Assembly (NCBI RefSeq): GCF_002160755.1
Contig: NZ_NFLE01000001.1
Span: forward strand, 186,001 to 250,000
DNA length: 64,000 nt
Reading direction: 5' to 3'
Source: Lachnoclostridium sp. An14
GTDB taxonomy: Bacteria > Bacillota > Clostridia > Lachnospirales > Lachnospiraceae
Shown here in pieces: positions 42,612-51,677 of the stretch. Under the pieces are notes generated by a model, which ran no database searches, was not told where the DNA came from, and was given only the letters and a program-made list of their open reading frames with translations. The first letter of the stretch is position 1; the number at the start of each line of letters is the position of its first letter. The translations under genes were made by a program, and so were the position numbers.

Positions 42612-43340
42612 TTATTCCTCCGCCAGCTTAAGCTGCTCCAGCAGCCCATTCATCTCCCGCCGGTGAATGGGGTTTTCCGTCAGGCGGATTTCCTCCTCCA
42701 CGTAGGAGATGTCCCCGCCGGTGACAGGCCGTTCCTTGGAGAGAAGGGCAAGCCAGATGCCGAACAGGCGCAAGCACTCCTCCAGGCTGGAACACACGGC
42801 CGGAGCCCTCGTCCTGGCGGTCTCCTTTAAAGCCTCCAGCTCCTCTAACAGGGCCTTCGCCGCCTCCGTCTCCCCTTTTAACAGGCAGAGGCGCAGTTTC
42901 TGGTTCGTCACCAGGGACTGGCCCACCAGGCTGTGGAGCCGGAGGCTTTCCGGTTTCAGGCTGTTCAAAAGCTCCAGGCTTTTGTCATACTCTCCCATGG
43001 CCTCATAGGCATAGGCCAGATGGTGGACGCCGTCCACATACTCCACGGTTCCGGAGGGGATCCCCTTTACTACCGGGGAAAATTTCTCCAGAAACCGTTT
43101 CGCGTCCCCCTCTGTATAGAGGATGTCCAAAAGCGCCTTCCGCCTTCTGCCGGCGGCAAAGAAGGAGACAATCCTTCCCGCCACCACCCCGGCAAATGCC
43201 GCCAGGGCCGCCAGAAACGCCAGGATATAGCCCGGCAGGTCCTGGGGCAGGAAACCGCGGCAGCACACCGCAGCCCCCAGTCCCAAAACCGCTCCCAAAG
43301 CCATCAGCAGATTATTCTGAAACCGGAAATATGCAACCAT
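42612..43340 (-). CDS. Membrane-anchored TPR-like protein of unknown function
   Basis: The 242-residue protein has two N-terminal membrane spans (about residues 10-60), a basic joint, then a soluble helical region with TPR-like pairs (HLAYAYEAMGEYDKSLELLNS). No enzymatic motif is seen. It lies 26 nt after the 2HCT transporter and may be cotranscribed with it. AAAGGAG lies 12 nt before the ATG. Function unknown; a scaffold or regulatory membrane protein is possible. Confidence 0.65.
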   Translation of the reverse strand: MVAYFRFQNNLLMALGAVLGLGAAVCCRGFLPQDLPGYILAFLAALAAFAGVVAGRIVSFFAAGRRRKALLDILYTEGDAKRFLEKFSPVVKGIPSGTVEYVDGVHHLAYAYEAMGEYDKSLELLNSLKPESLRLHSLVGQSLVTNQKLRLCLLKGETEAAKALLEELEALKETARTRAPAVCSSLEECLRLFGIWLALLSKERPVTGGDISYVEEEIRLTENPIHRREMNGLLEQLKLAEE

Positions 43341-43366
43341 AAGCCTCTTTTACTCCTTTATCCTTA

Positions 43367-44668
43367 TTACAGCCAGAATGAGAACAGGAAGGACGCGATG
43401 ATCAGCACAATGCCGCCTCCGAGACGGGAGGAAAGCTGCGCGTAGGCCATCAGATCCATACGGTCCGCAGCGCCCAGGCAGGCCAGGTCTCCGGAGCCGC
43501 CGCGGTTTGCCATGCACAGGCCGGCCGTCAGAGCGGAATCCACCGGGTAAAAGCCCACCAGATAGCCCACGCCGCCGGCACCGATGATGGCGCCCACTAC
43601 GATGAAGAATGCCATAATCACGTTGCCGGGAGTCATTACCGTAAACAGCTCCGCGATGTCAAAGTCCGCTCCCATGCCTACCATGATCACCATGCCCAGC
43701 ACGCTGGTCATGAAGGACTGAAGGCGCTTGGCGCCGGCGCGGATGTTGGCGGGGATCACGCCCAGGGCCGCCAGGATCACCACAAAGATGATCATGTAGG
43801 CGTAGGGATGAATGGACGCTCCCGCGATGGTGGGAAGGATCTTCTTGCCCATGATCCGGCCTACGCTGTAGCAGGCGAAGGCGATGACCATGGCGCCCAG
43901 CATATCGTTGATGGTATATTTTACCTTTTTGTCGTCCCTGGCAAGGTTTTCACCGCCGCGCACCAGAGTTCTCTTATCTCCCGTCATCTTGGGGAACTTC
44001 TGGCCCACCACGTTCAGCATGGCGGAGCCTACGATGGCGAAAATATTTCCCACTGTCAGGATGATGATGGCAAAGCCGTAGAAGTTTGCCGCCGCGTCTC
44101 CCGTCACCTGCTCATAGATGTTGCTTAAGGGCACGGCGCCGGCGCCGTTTCCGCCTCCCATAATGGGGAGCACGTACTTCATAATGGTCTCTGTGGGAGA
44201 CACCCCGAACACCAGGCCGGCGGCCACGCCCAGGATGGCGGAGACCACCAGGCCGCCTAAAATGGCGGGGATGTAGCCGGCGAAGGAGCGGAGCAGAATG
44301 TCCTTTTCCAGGGCCAGCACTGAGCCCACAATGAGGAAGATGATGTAAAACTCCAGGAGGTTTACGTCATCCCCAGAGATGATCCGGTTGATGTTGTCAA
44401 TGGCCTCCGTGGGAATCAGGCCAAAATACTTAAACAGGGCCACACCGAAGAAGGCCATGAGCAGGCCGCCGCCAATGTAGTTGTTCCAGATGGGAAGGCG
44501 CTCTCCAAACTCATAGAGCACCACCGCCAGGGCAAAGCAGGAACATAAGGTTCCCGACAGGCTGCTGGACTGGATTCCCCAGTACATGGGAATGGCGCAG
44601 AGAATGACTGCCACGATGGCGTGCTGCCAGGGAAGCCCTCCCAATGTCAGTTCTTTCTTTTCTTCCAT
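43367..44668 (-). CDS. 2-hydroxycarboxylate transporter family (CitS/MaeN-like)
   Basis: The 433-residue secondary transporter has 11-12 spans and both re-entrant loop signatures of the 2HCT family: GGGNGAGAVPLS near residue 170 and MANRGGSGDLACLG near residue 395. Family members import citrate or malate with Na+ or in exchange for acetate or lactate. It lies 42 nt downstream of aconitase, so citrate is the natural candidate. GGGGGAT precedes the ATG. Confidence 0.9.
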   Translation of the reverse strand: MEEKKELTLGGLPWQHAIVAVILCAIPMYWGIQSSSLSGTLCSCFALAVVLYEFGERLPIWNNYIGGGLLMAFFGVALFKYFGLIPTEAIDNINRIISGDDVNLLEFYIIFLIVGSVLALEKDILLRSFAGYIPAILGGLVVSAILGVAAGLVFGVSPTETIMKYVLPIMGGGNGAGAVPLSNIYEQVTGDAAANFYGFAIIILTVGNIFAIVGSAMLNVVGQKFPKMTGDKRTLVRGGENLARDDKKVKYTINDMLGAMVIAFACYSVGRIMGKKILPTIAGASIHPYAYMIIFVVILAALGVIPANIRAGAKRLQSFMTSVLGMVIMVGMGADFDIAELFTVMTPGNVIMAFFIVVGAIIGAGGVGYLVGFYPVDSALTAGLCMANRGGSGDLACLGAADRMDLMAYAQLSSRLGGGIVLIIASFLFSFWL

Positions 44669-44710
44669 GATAAATATCCCCCTATTTCTTTTGTTTTCCG
44701 GTTTTCCCGG

Positions 44711-46672
44711 TTATTTCCGGCTCTCCTCCAGCTGCTTTTTCAGATACCGCAGCTGTCCGCCGCAGGAGATGACCTCCAGCTCGCTGTCAGACAGCTCCAG
44801 GCGGGCCTTGAAGGTAAATCCCTTCGTCACGTCGGCGATCTCTACCTCTCTGGCCTGCATCTGGTCCAGGAGGCCGTCGATCTCCAGCACATCCTCCATA
44901 TCCAGGCGGTCATAGTCCGCCGGGTCGGCAAATACCATGGGGATGATGCCGTGGTTTAACAGGTTGCCCTTGTGGATTCTGGCAATGCTTTTGGCGATCA
45001 CCGCTTTGACTCCCAGATACATGGGATTGATGGCCGCGTGCTCTCTGGAGGAACCCTGTCCGTAGTTCTCTCCGCCGATAATGATGCTCTGCCCCATCTC
45101 CTTGGCTCTGGCCGCGAACGTGGGATCATACCGGTGATAGCAGTACTGGCTCATCAGCGGGATATTGGAGCGCATACTGGAAAATTCTGCGCTGGCCGGC
45201 GTAATGTCGTCTGTGGTGATGTTGTCCACCGTCTTTAAGCTGATCGGAGCCTTCAGATGCTGGGTGGGCGCCTCCGGAACGGGAAGGGGCTTGATGTTCG
45301 GTCCGCGGACCACTTCCACCTTCTTCGCCTCCTCCTCGGACAGCGGGCGGATGATCATGGAGTCCTCGATGGGATACTCCTCCGGCTCCTTCACCTGGGC
45401 CAGGCGCTCCAGATCCGCTCCCATGACCTCCTCCGCCGTGGCAAAGGTGCCTACGATGGCGGTGGCCGCCGCGTTCTCCGGGTTTACCAGGTAGATCTCC
45501 GCGGTGGGGTTGCCGGCGCGGCCTTTAAAATTGCGGTTGGAGGTGCGCACGGCCACGCCGTTGGTGGCGGGTGACTGGCCGATGGCGCAGCAGGGGCCGC
45601 AGGCCAGTTCCAGCAGGCGGACACCGGCGTTTATCAGCATTTCCAGATAGCCGTCCCGCATGAGCTGGACGTAGATCTGTCTGGATGAAATGCCGCAGGT
45701 GCAGCTTACGTTTTCATTTACGTGGCGTCCCTGGAACACGAGGGCGGCCTTGGCGATGTCGGAGTAGCTGGCGTTGGTGCAGCTTCCGATAAATACCTGC
45801 TGGACCTTCTTCTTCTCCACGTCCTTTAAGGGGATCACGTTGTCCGGCTGGTGCGGACAGGCGCATAAGGGCTCCAGGCTGCTCAAATCCAGCTCCATCT
45901 CCTCGTCGTAGGAACAGCCCTCGTCCGGCAGCAGCTCCACATAGTCCTCCTCCCGGTGCTGGGCCTTTAAGAAGGTTTTTACCTGCCCGTCCGCCGGGAA
46001 AATGGAGGTGGTGGCTCCCATCTCCGCTCCCATGTTGGTGATGGTGGCTCTCTCGTTCACCGTCAGGGTGGCGGCTCCCGGTCCCACGTACTCAAATACC
46101 TTTCCCAGACCGCCCTTGATGCCTACGCGGCGCAGCATTTCCAGGATCACTTCCTTGGCGTTGCAGCCAGGCTTTAAATGGCCGGTGAGGTTTACCTTCA
46201 CGATCTTCGGCATTTTTAACCGCATGGGCACTCCCGTCATGGCCGTAGCCACATCCATGCCGCCTACGCCGATGCAGAGCATTCCGATGGAACCGCCGTG
46301 GGGCGTATGGCTGTCGCCGCCCATGCACAGCTTTCCGGGAACGCCGAACCGGGCCACCTGCACCGCATGGCAGATGCCGTTGCCGGGCCGGGACACGTAC
46401 ACGCCGTAGCGCTCCGCCACAGTCTGAAGGTAGATGTGGTCATCCGGCGTCTTGTTGTCTAAGTAAAGCAGGTTGTGATCCAGGTAGCTTACGCTGGTCT
46501 CCACCTGGGTGCGGTCCAAGCCGATGGCCTCAAAGGCCAGGTAGGTCATTACCGCGTTGATGTCGTGGGTCAGGGTCTGATCCACTTTTAAGAAGATTTC
46601 CTCTCCCGGCACCATATCAGACGGTTTTGCCAGATGGGAGTGCAGAATTTTCTGCGTCAGGTTCATCAACAT
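44711..46672 (-). CDS. Aconitate hydratase
   Basis: The 653-residue enzyme interconverts citrate, cis-aconitate and isocitrate. The [4Fe-4S] ligands are C298 (GSCTNASYSD) and C358/C361 (LACGPCCAIG). Also present are GGDSHTPHGG and the swivel-domain GQGSSREHAA with the full SSRE motif. The length fits the compact bacterial aconitase class of about 650 residues. It is divergent from a LysR gene and followed by the 2HCT transporter. AAGGAG lies 8 nt before the ATG at 46672. Confidence 0.93.
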   Translation of the reverse strand: MLMNLTQKILHSHLAKPSDMVPGEEIFLKVDQTLTHDINAVMTYLAFEAIGLDRTQVETSVSYLDHNLLYLDNKTPDDHIYLQTVAERYGVYVSRPGNGICHAVQVARFGVPGKLCMGGDSHTPHGGSIGMLCIGVGGMDVATAMTGVPMRLKMPKIVKVNLTGHLKPGCNAKEVILEMLRRVGIKGGLGKVFEYVGPGAATLTVNERATITNMGAEMGATTSIFPADGQVKTFLKAQHREEDYVELLPDEGCSYDEEMELDLSSLEPLCACPHQPDNVIPLKDVEKKKVQQVFIGSCTNASYSDIAKAALVFQGRHVNENVSCTCGISSRQIYVQLMRDGYLEMLINAGVRLLELACGPCCAIGQSPATNGVAVRTSNRNFKGRAGNPTAEIYLVNPENAAATAIVGTFATAEEVMGADLERLAQVKEPEEYPIEDSMIIRPLSEEEAKKVEVVRGPNIKPLPVPEAPTQHLKAPISLKTVDNITTDDITPASAEFSSMRSNIPLMSQYCYHRYDPTFAARAKEMGQSIIIGGENYGQGSSREHAAINPMYLGVKAVIAKSIARIHKGNLLNHGIIPMVFADPADYDRLDMEDVLEIDGLLDQMQAREVEIADVTKGFTFKARLELSDSELEVISCGGQLRYLKKQLEESRK

Positions 46673-46739
46673 CTCTCATACTCCTTTTCTTTTTTCATTG
46701 CTTTTTGTGCAATCTGCTGTTGTGATACTATTTTAACAA

Positions 46740-46768
46740 TATTAGATAGATATGTAAAATGTCATTAT
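46740..46768 (-). promoter_or_regulatory. Promoter of the aconitase gene
   Basis: On the minus strand TTTACA (46768-46763), a 17-bp spacer and TAAAAT (46745-46740) precede the aconitase start by about 70 nt. Confidence 0.65.
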
Positions 46769-46827
46769 TTATATCAGGATCATGAGTTTTTTCTCATGTC
46801 ATTCCAGAAACAATTTGTCGATTCCGG

Positions 46828-46856
46828 TTGTAAAGGAACGATTTCTTTTCTATACT
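46828..46856 (+). promoter_or_regulatory. Promoter of the lysR gene at 46936
   Basis: TTGTAA (46828-46833) and TATACT (46851-46856) are separated by 17 bp, about 80 nt before the start. Confidence 0.65.
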
Positions 46857-46935
46857 GGAGAAAAGGGCCACCCTGGAACGATTCAGAACCTGCCCGTTTT
46901 CATCGTGAAACGGCGTCAGCCACAAAGGAGGAACC

Positions 46936-47874
46936 ATGGATTTTCGTCAGTTAAAATATCTGACCGCGGTAGCGGAATACCAGAGCATCACGAAGGCGGC
47001 GGACGCCCTCTTTATCTCCCAGCCCGCCATGAGCCATTACATCAAGAAGGCGGAGGAGGAATTCGGCATCCAGCTCTTTGACCGGACCACCAATCCCATT
47101 TCCCTCACCTACGCCGGTGAGAAATACATGGAGTCCGCCAGGCGGATCCTCTTGGAAAACGACCGGCTCATGAAGGAATTCCGGGACATCACCCACCACA
47201 TGACCGGCGTCCTGAAGGTGGGCACCTCCAGGGACCGGGCCTCCTATATGCTGCCCCGGCTGATCCCTCCCTTTAAGGAGCTCTACCCCGGCATCACCCT
47301 GGATCTCACCACCGGCAGCGGCCAAAAGCTCATGGAGGGCCTGCGAAACGGCAAGCTGGACCTGGTGCTCCTCCCAAACAGCGAAAAGGACAACCTCCAG
47401 GGGATTGAAAGCCAGATGATCTACGCGGAGGAGCTGCTGTTAGCCGCCGCCAGGGGCTACTTTTCCCAGGATGCCTGCCTTCCCGGCCGGCCTTCGGCCA
47501 TTTCCCCCAAGATGCTGAACGGTCAGCCCTTCTTCCTTCTCTCCCAGGATCACGTGGCCCGCTCCTTCTGCGACCTCTTTTTCCGGAAACAGCGGATCCG
47601 CCCGGAGATCAAAATGGAGCTGGCCAGCAACATCACCTGCTATCGCATGGCCTCCACCGGCACCGGGCTGGCCATCATCCCCTATCTCACCACCCGCCTG
47701 GCCCTCTGCGACCAGCCGGTGGATTTATTCTCCCTGGGAGATCCGCCCCAGACGTGGAACGTGCTGGTGATGTACCGCAAGGATTCCTATCTGGGGCAGC
47801 CGGAACGGGATTTTATTCAGTTGGCCAAGGATGTGTTTAGCAGGGAGTCTCTCGCTGACCTCGGTAGTGATTGA
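46936..47874 (+). CDS. LysR family regulator between aconitase and hydratase 2
   Basis: The 312-residue protein has the LysR winged helix (YLTAVAEYQSITKAADALFISQPAMSHYIKKAEEEFG) and a C-terminal effector domain. It is divergent from aconitase, its likely target. Its last 38 nt overlap the 3' end of hydratase 2 on the opposite strand. AAAGGAGG precedes the ATG. Confidence 0.88.
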   Translation: MDFRQLKYLTAVAEYQSITKAADALFISQPAMSHYIKKAEEEFGIQLFDRTTNPISLTYAGEKYMESARRILLENDRLMKEFRDITHHMTGVLKVGTSRDRASYMLPRLIPPFKELYPGITLDLTTGSGQKLMEGLRNGKLDLVLLPNSEKDNLQGIESQMIYAEELLLAAARGYFSQDACLPGRPSAISPKMLNGQPFFLLSQDHVARSFCDLFFRKQRIRPEIKMELASNITCYRMASTGTGLAIIPYLTTRLALCDQPVDLFSLGDPPQTWNVLVMYRKDSYLGQPERDFIQLAKDVFSRESLADLGSD

Positions 47875-50134
47875 TCAGGCAGCCGGCCAGAAGAATCCGT
47901 TTCTCCTCCTCCGTCAGGGCGTCCAGGGTGCAGGAAATGGTCCGCACCGTCTCCCCGGTGGACGGCTCCAGCTCCTCCAGGCAAACGGGGCCGCCCTCAA
48001 GGCACTGCCTCACATCCCGCAGAAGGAACCAGGTCCCCACGGGAATCTCCAGCGTTTCCTCGGTCCGCAGGGGGAACATGCCCCAGTTGATCAGGTTGGA
48101 GCGGTAGCGTTTGGTGGCGTACTCGTTGGCCAGGTTGGCCAGGCCGCCAAGCACCTTCTGACAGCTGGCCGCCTGCTCCCTGGAGGAGCCGTCTCCGATC
48201 TGATCGCTGACCATCAGGCTCCCCAGGGTGATGTCCTTCGCCCCGCAGCCCAGGCGCTCTCTTAAGGCGGTAAGCAGGCGGTCAAAGGTCTCATTTCCGG
48301 AACGGATCACTTCTCCCCCTTCTTTTGCCTGATTCCGGCGTTCTGTCTCCATAGCGCGGACAGCCTTAGCCCGTCCCACATAAGCCGGATCCCGGCTGAT
48401 CATGGTGTACTCCGAAATTTTCTCCGGATTAGAGCGGAAAGAGGAGGCCTCTCCCGAGGGAATCAGCTCGTCCGTGGTGACAGAGCCCTCATAGGAGCCG
48501 GCGGTCTGGAACAGAAGATGTCTTTGTGGAGCGTACATTTCCGGCCAGTCGGCGATGTTGGGGCCCATGACCAGGCTGGTGTCCGGGTCTCCCTTTCCAA
48601 AGCCCTGGAACACCTGGTTTTTGTAGATCGCTTCGTCGAAGTGGTGGCGCAGGCTGCGGTATTCCACATCCAGCTCCGTGGCCGCCGTCAGCCGGCCGCC
48701 GTTTCTCACCGTGGCAGCGATGGATCTGGCATCCATGAGGCAGGCCGCCGCCATCTGGCCCTGGCCCGGCTTGGAGCCCTCCCGGTTGGGGTAGTTTCTC
48801 GTCATGTGGCGGATGCTGATCTCGTTGTCCGCCGGGACGTCCGTCACTCCAAAGCAGGGGCCGCAGATGCAGGGCCGCAGGGTGGCTCCCACCACCGCCA
48901 GCTCATTTCCGATTCCCTGGGCCATCAGATCCGCCATGATGGGAAGGCTGGCCGGGTTGATTCCCAGGGCCAGTCCGTCCCCCGGAATCCCACAGCCCTT
49001 TAAAATGTCCGCCATGGCCACAATGTTCTCAAACAGGCCGCCGCTGCACCCGCTCACCAGGGCCTGATCCACGTAAAAGCCGCCGTTTCGGATGTGGGAC
49101 ATAATGGAGAAGGGCGCGCCCGTTTCTCCCTTGATCCGTCTTCCCTCCTGCTCCACCTCCCGCAGAATGTCCTCCATATGCTCCTGGAAGTGCCGGATGG
49201 GCATGGCGTTGCTGGGGTGGAAGGGAAGGGCGATCATACACTCCACTTCCGAGAGGTCGATCTCGATCAGGCCGTCGTAATATGCCCCTACCTGAGGCCG
49301 CAACGGCCGGTAGTCTCCTTCCCTGCCGTGCTCTCTCAGGTAGTCCCTGGTCGCCTCATCGGTGCACCAGATGCTGGAAAGGGCGGCGCTCTCCGTGGTC
49401 ATCACGTCGATGCCCATGCGGTACTCCATGGAGAGTCCCTCAATTCCCGGGCCTACAAACTCCAGGATCTTGTTTTTGTTAAAGTGGTTGGAGAAGGTGG
49501 CGGCTACCAGGGCCAGGGCCACGTCCTGGGGGCCGACGCCGGGCCTGGGGCGTCCCGTCAGTTTCACCGCCAGCACCGGCGGACAGGCCACGTCGTAGGT
49601 CTTCCCTAAGAGCTGTTTTACCACCTCGCCGCCGCCTTCCCCGATGCCCATGGTTCCCAGGGCGCCGTAGCGGCTGTGGCTGTCAGAGCCTAGGATCATC
49701 TTCCCGCAGCCGGCCATCATCTCCCGCATATACTGGTGAAGCACCGCCCGGTAGGGGGGCACGAAAATACCGCCGTACTTTTTGGCGTTCCCTAAGCCGT
49801 ACACGTGGTCGTCCTCGTTGATGGTGCCGCCCACGGCGCAGAGGGTGTGGTGGCAGTTGGAAAGGACGTAGGGCACGGGGAATTTCTCGATCCCGCTGGC
49901 CTTTGCCGTCTGAAGGATGTTGACATAGTTGTTGTCCGGGGATACCAGGGCGTCAAAGGTGAGGCTTAACTCCTCCATGTTCCCGCTACGGTTGTGGGCT
50001 TTTAAAATCTCATAGGCCATGGTGCCTGTCTTTCCCGCCTCTATGGCGGCTTTCTGTTCTGCCGTGTCCGGGCTTACGGGGGCAAATTCCCAGTTTTCCT
50101 TCAGGATGACTCCCTGTTTCGTCAATGTTACCAT
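47837..50134 (-). CDS. Aconitase-superfamily hydratase, YbhJ type (hydratase 2)
   Basis: The 765-residue paralogue of hydratase 1 has cluster ligands C363 (SGCSGG) and C424/C427 (ICGPCFGVTD), GSDSHSRYGALG, and swivel-domain GDGSSREQAA with an intact SSRE. Like hydratase 1 it has Gln where aconitase has His after the Glu. The substrate is not established. It is the last gene on the strand of citDEF - RraA - IDH - PrpF, so a tricarboxylate or methylated analogue is likely (inference). AGGAGG precedes the ATG at 50134. Confidence 0.85.
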   Translation of the reverse strand: MVTLTKQGVILKENWEFAPVSPDTAEQKAAIEAGKTGTMAYEILKAHNRSGNMEELSLTFDALVSPDNNYVNILQTAKASGIEKFPVPYVLSNCHHTLCAVGGTINEDDHVYGLGNAKKYGGIFVPPYRAVLHQYMREMMAGCGKMILGSDSHSRYGALGTMGIGEGGGEVVKQLLGKTYDVACPPVLAVKLTGRPRPGVGPQDVALALVAATFSNHFNKNKILEFVGPGIEGLSMEYRMGIDVMTTESAALSSIWCTDEATRDYLREHGREGDYRPLRPQVGAYYDGLIEIDLSEVECMIALPFHPSNAMPIRHFQEHMEDILREVEQEGRRIKGETGAPFSIMSHIRNGGFYVDQALVSGCSGGLFENIVAMADILKGCGIPGDGLALGINPASLPIMADLMAQGIGNELAVVGATLRPCICGPCFGVTDVPADNEISIRHMTRNYPNREGSKPGQGQMAAACLMDARSIAATVRNGGRLTAATELDVEYRSLRHHFDEAIYKNQVFQGFGKGDPDTSLVMGPNIADWPEMYAPQRHLLFQTAGSYEGSVTTDELIPSGEASSFRSNPEKISEYTMISRDPAYVGRAKAVRAMETERRNQAKEGGEVIRSGNETFDRLLTALRERLGCGAKDITLGSLMVSDQIGDGSSREQAASCQKVLGGLANLANEYATKRYRSNLINWGMFPLRTEETLEIPVGTWFLLRDVRQCLEGGPVCLEELEPSTGETVRTISCTLDALTEEEKRILLAGCLINHYRGQRETPC

Positions 50135-50216
50135 ATGGTTCCTCCTAAACATTCAGCCGCCATGGCCGGCGGCTGAATCTGATTTTTTTATGTGAAATTG
50201 GCGGTTTGGCGCAGGC

Positions 50217-50370
50217 GCGGTTTCTGTGGGCGCGTGCGGCTGCCTAGCACAGCTGCGGTTTCTGTGACCGCGTGCGGCGGTTTGGCGCTGGCTGTGGTTT
50301 CCGTGACCGCGTGTGGCTGCCTGGCATAGCTGCGGTTTCTGTGACCGCGTGCGGCTGCCTGGCCCGGCCG
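50217..50370. repeat. Tandem repeat, four units of 38-39 bp
   Basis: The units start at 50217, 50255, 50294 and 50332. The consensus begins GCGGTTTCTGTGACCGCGTG and continues CGGCTGCCTGGCATAGCT; each unit differs from the others at several bases. A partial unit precedes at about 50200. The array fills the 239-nt gap between prpF and hydratase 2 and ends 3 nt before the prpF stop. Confidence 0.85.
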
Positions 50371-50373
50371 TTC

Positions 50374-51513
50374 CTACTTTCTGATATAAAGGGTTCCGTC
50401 CATAATCCGTCTGGCGGTGCGCTGGACGCCTACGCTGGGAAGCTCCAGGCCAGTTTCCGTCTCCACCAGCTCCGGGACCATGGTCATGATCCCGCTGGGA
50501 TGGCCGATGCGCACCTGGCCCGCCTGCCCCTTCTTTCCCATCATCTGCTCCACCACGGAGCCCTTCATGGCCGCCGCCACGCTGATGGCGCTGGCGGAGG
50601 TGAGGGGACAGGCCTTGTGGCACTTAAACACGGAAATCACCCTGGCGCAGATGTCCATATCCTCTGCCTCCACCTGATTTCCCGCAATGTCCCTGTAGGA
50701 TTTGGGGGAAGTGACGTAGCCTACCTTCGGCACCGCCGGGCTGTTCTCCGTGGCGTCTTTTAAATCCTTCGCGAAACCCATGCGGCAGCAGGCCATTCCA
50801 CGAATCTTTTCCAAAAGGTCACAGAGCTCCTGGTTGCCGTTGATCTCCTCCGGAAGCTCCGTGCCGGTCATGCCGATGTCCTCCGCCTTTACCAGCACCA
50901 TGGGGTTGGAAACGTCCAGGATTGTGGCCTTTAACGGCCCAAAGCCGGGGATGTCCAGCACGTCCAGGCATTTTCCCGTGGGAAGGAGCTTTCCCGTCTT
51001 TGCACCCGCCGGGTTTAAAAATTTCACCTTCAGCTCCGCGGCCGTCCCGTCCACGCCGGCGATGGCGCAGTCCCCCTCCTGGGCGAAGGTCTTCGTCTCC
51101 GGGTCGATGGGGACAGTGACGTCAATGTATTTGTCTGTGTTCCGGTTCAGCATATGGACGGTGGTGATGGGCTCCGTGATGGGCACCATGCCCTCCTCCA
51201 CGGCGTAGGGGCCCACGGCGGCGGTCATGTTGCCGCAGTTGGACTTATAGTCCACCTGGCTCTTTCCCACGATCACCTGGCCCACCAGGTACTCCACGTC
51301 AATGCCCGGCTCCTCGCTTTTCCAGACGATGACGATTTTATTGTTGGAGGAGACGGTGCCGCCCATGCCGTCGATCTGCTTGGGGTCCGGGTCTCCCATG
51401 GCCTGGAGGAAAATGCTGTCCCACTCCCCCCGGTCCGCCGGAAGATCCTCTCTGTGAAACATACAGCCTTTGCTGGTGCCGCCTCTCATGAATACAGTCT
51501 TAAATGTTCTCAT
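50374..51513 (-). CDS. PrpF family protein (aconitate / methylaconitate isomerase-like)
   Basis: The 379-residue protein has the diaminopimelate-epimerase-like PrpF fold with FMRGGTSKGCMFHREDLP and SNCGNMTAAVG (C93), and later NPMVLVKAEDIG. Family members isomerise the double bond of 2-methylaconitate, trans-aconitate or 4-oxalomesaconate. Aconitase and citrate lyase nearby favour trans-aconitate isomerase, but GalD-like chemistry is also possible. GAGGAG lies 6 nt before the ATG at 51513; upstream in-frame codons are non-coding. Confidence 0.87.
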   Translation of the reverse strand: MRTFKTVFMRGGTSKGCMFHREDLPADRGEWDSIFLQAMGDPDPKQIDGMGGTVSSNNKIVIVWKSEEPGIDVEYLVGQVIVGKSQVDYKSNCGNMTAAVGPYAVEEGMVPITEPITTVHMLNRNTDKYIDVTVPIDPETKTFAQEGDCAIAGVDGTAAELKVKFLNPAGAKTGKLLPTGKCLDVLDIPGFGPLKATILDVSNPMVLVKAEDIGMTGTELPEEINGNQELCDLLEKIRGMACCRMGFAKDLKDATENSPAVPKVGYVTSPKSYRDIAGNQVEAEDMDICARVISVFKCHKACPLTSASAISVAAAMKGSVVEQMMGKKGQAGQVRIGHPSGIMTMVPELVETETGLELPSVGVQRTARRIMDGTLYIRK

Positions 51514-51677
51514 TCTGCTCTCCTCTCCCGGCCGCCCCGGGGACCTTTCCCAAAGCGGCCGTTTCCCTTTCGCCGGAGGCCGGCCGAAAATTTTTCGCTC
51601 TGCCGGATGCCATTTCCCTATGCGGGCATTGTTCCGGCTGTTGTTTTCCGGCATTCTTTTCTCCTTCCGGACTGTTT

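Noticed and set aside
50217-50370. CRISPR array
   Set aside because: The units are contiguous 38-39 bp tandem repeats with no unique spacers, and no cas genes are nearby.
50153-50623. Minus-strand frame through the 38-39 bp tandem array
   Set aside because: It overlaps the 3' end of prpF in another frame; its repetitive Arg/His/Gln-rich product is what GC-rich repeats give by chance.
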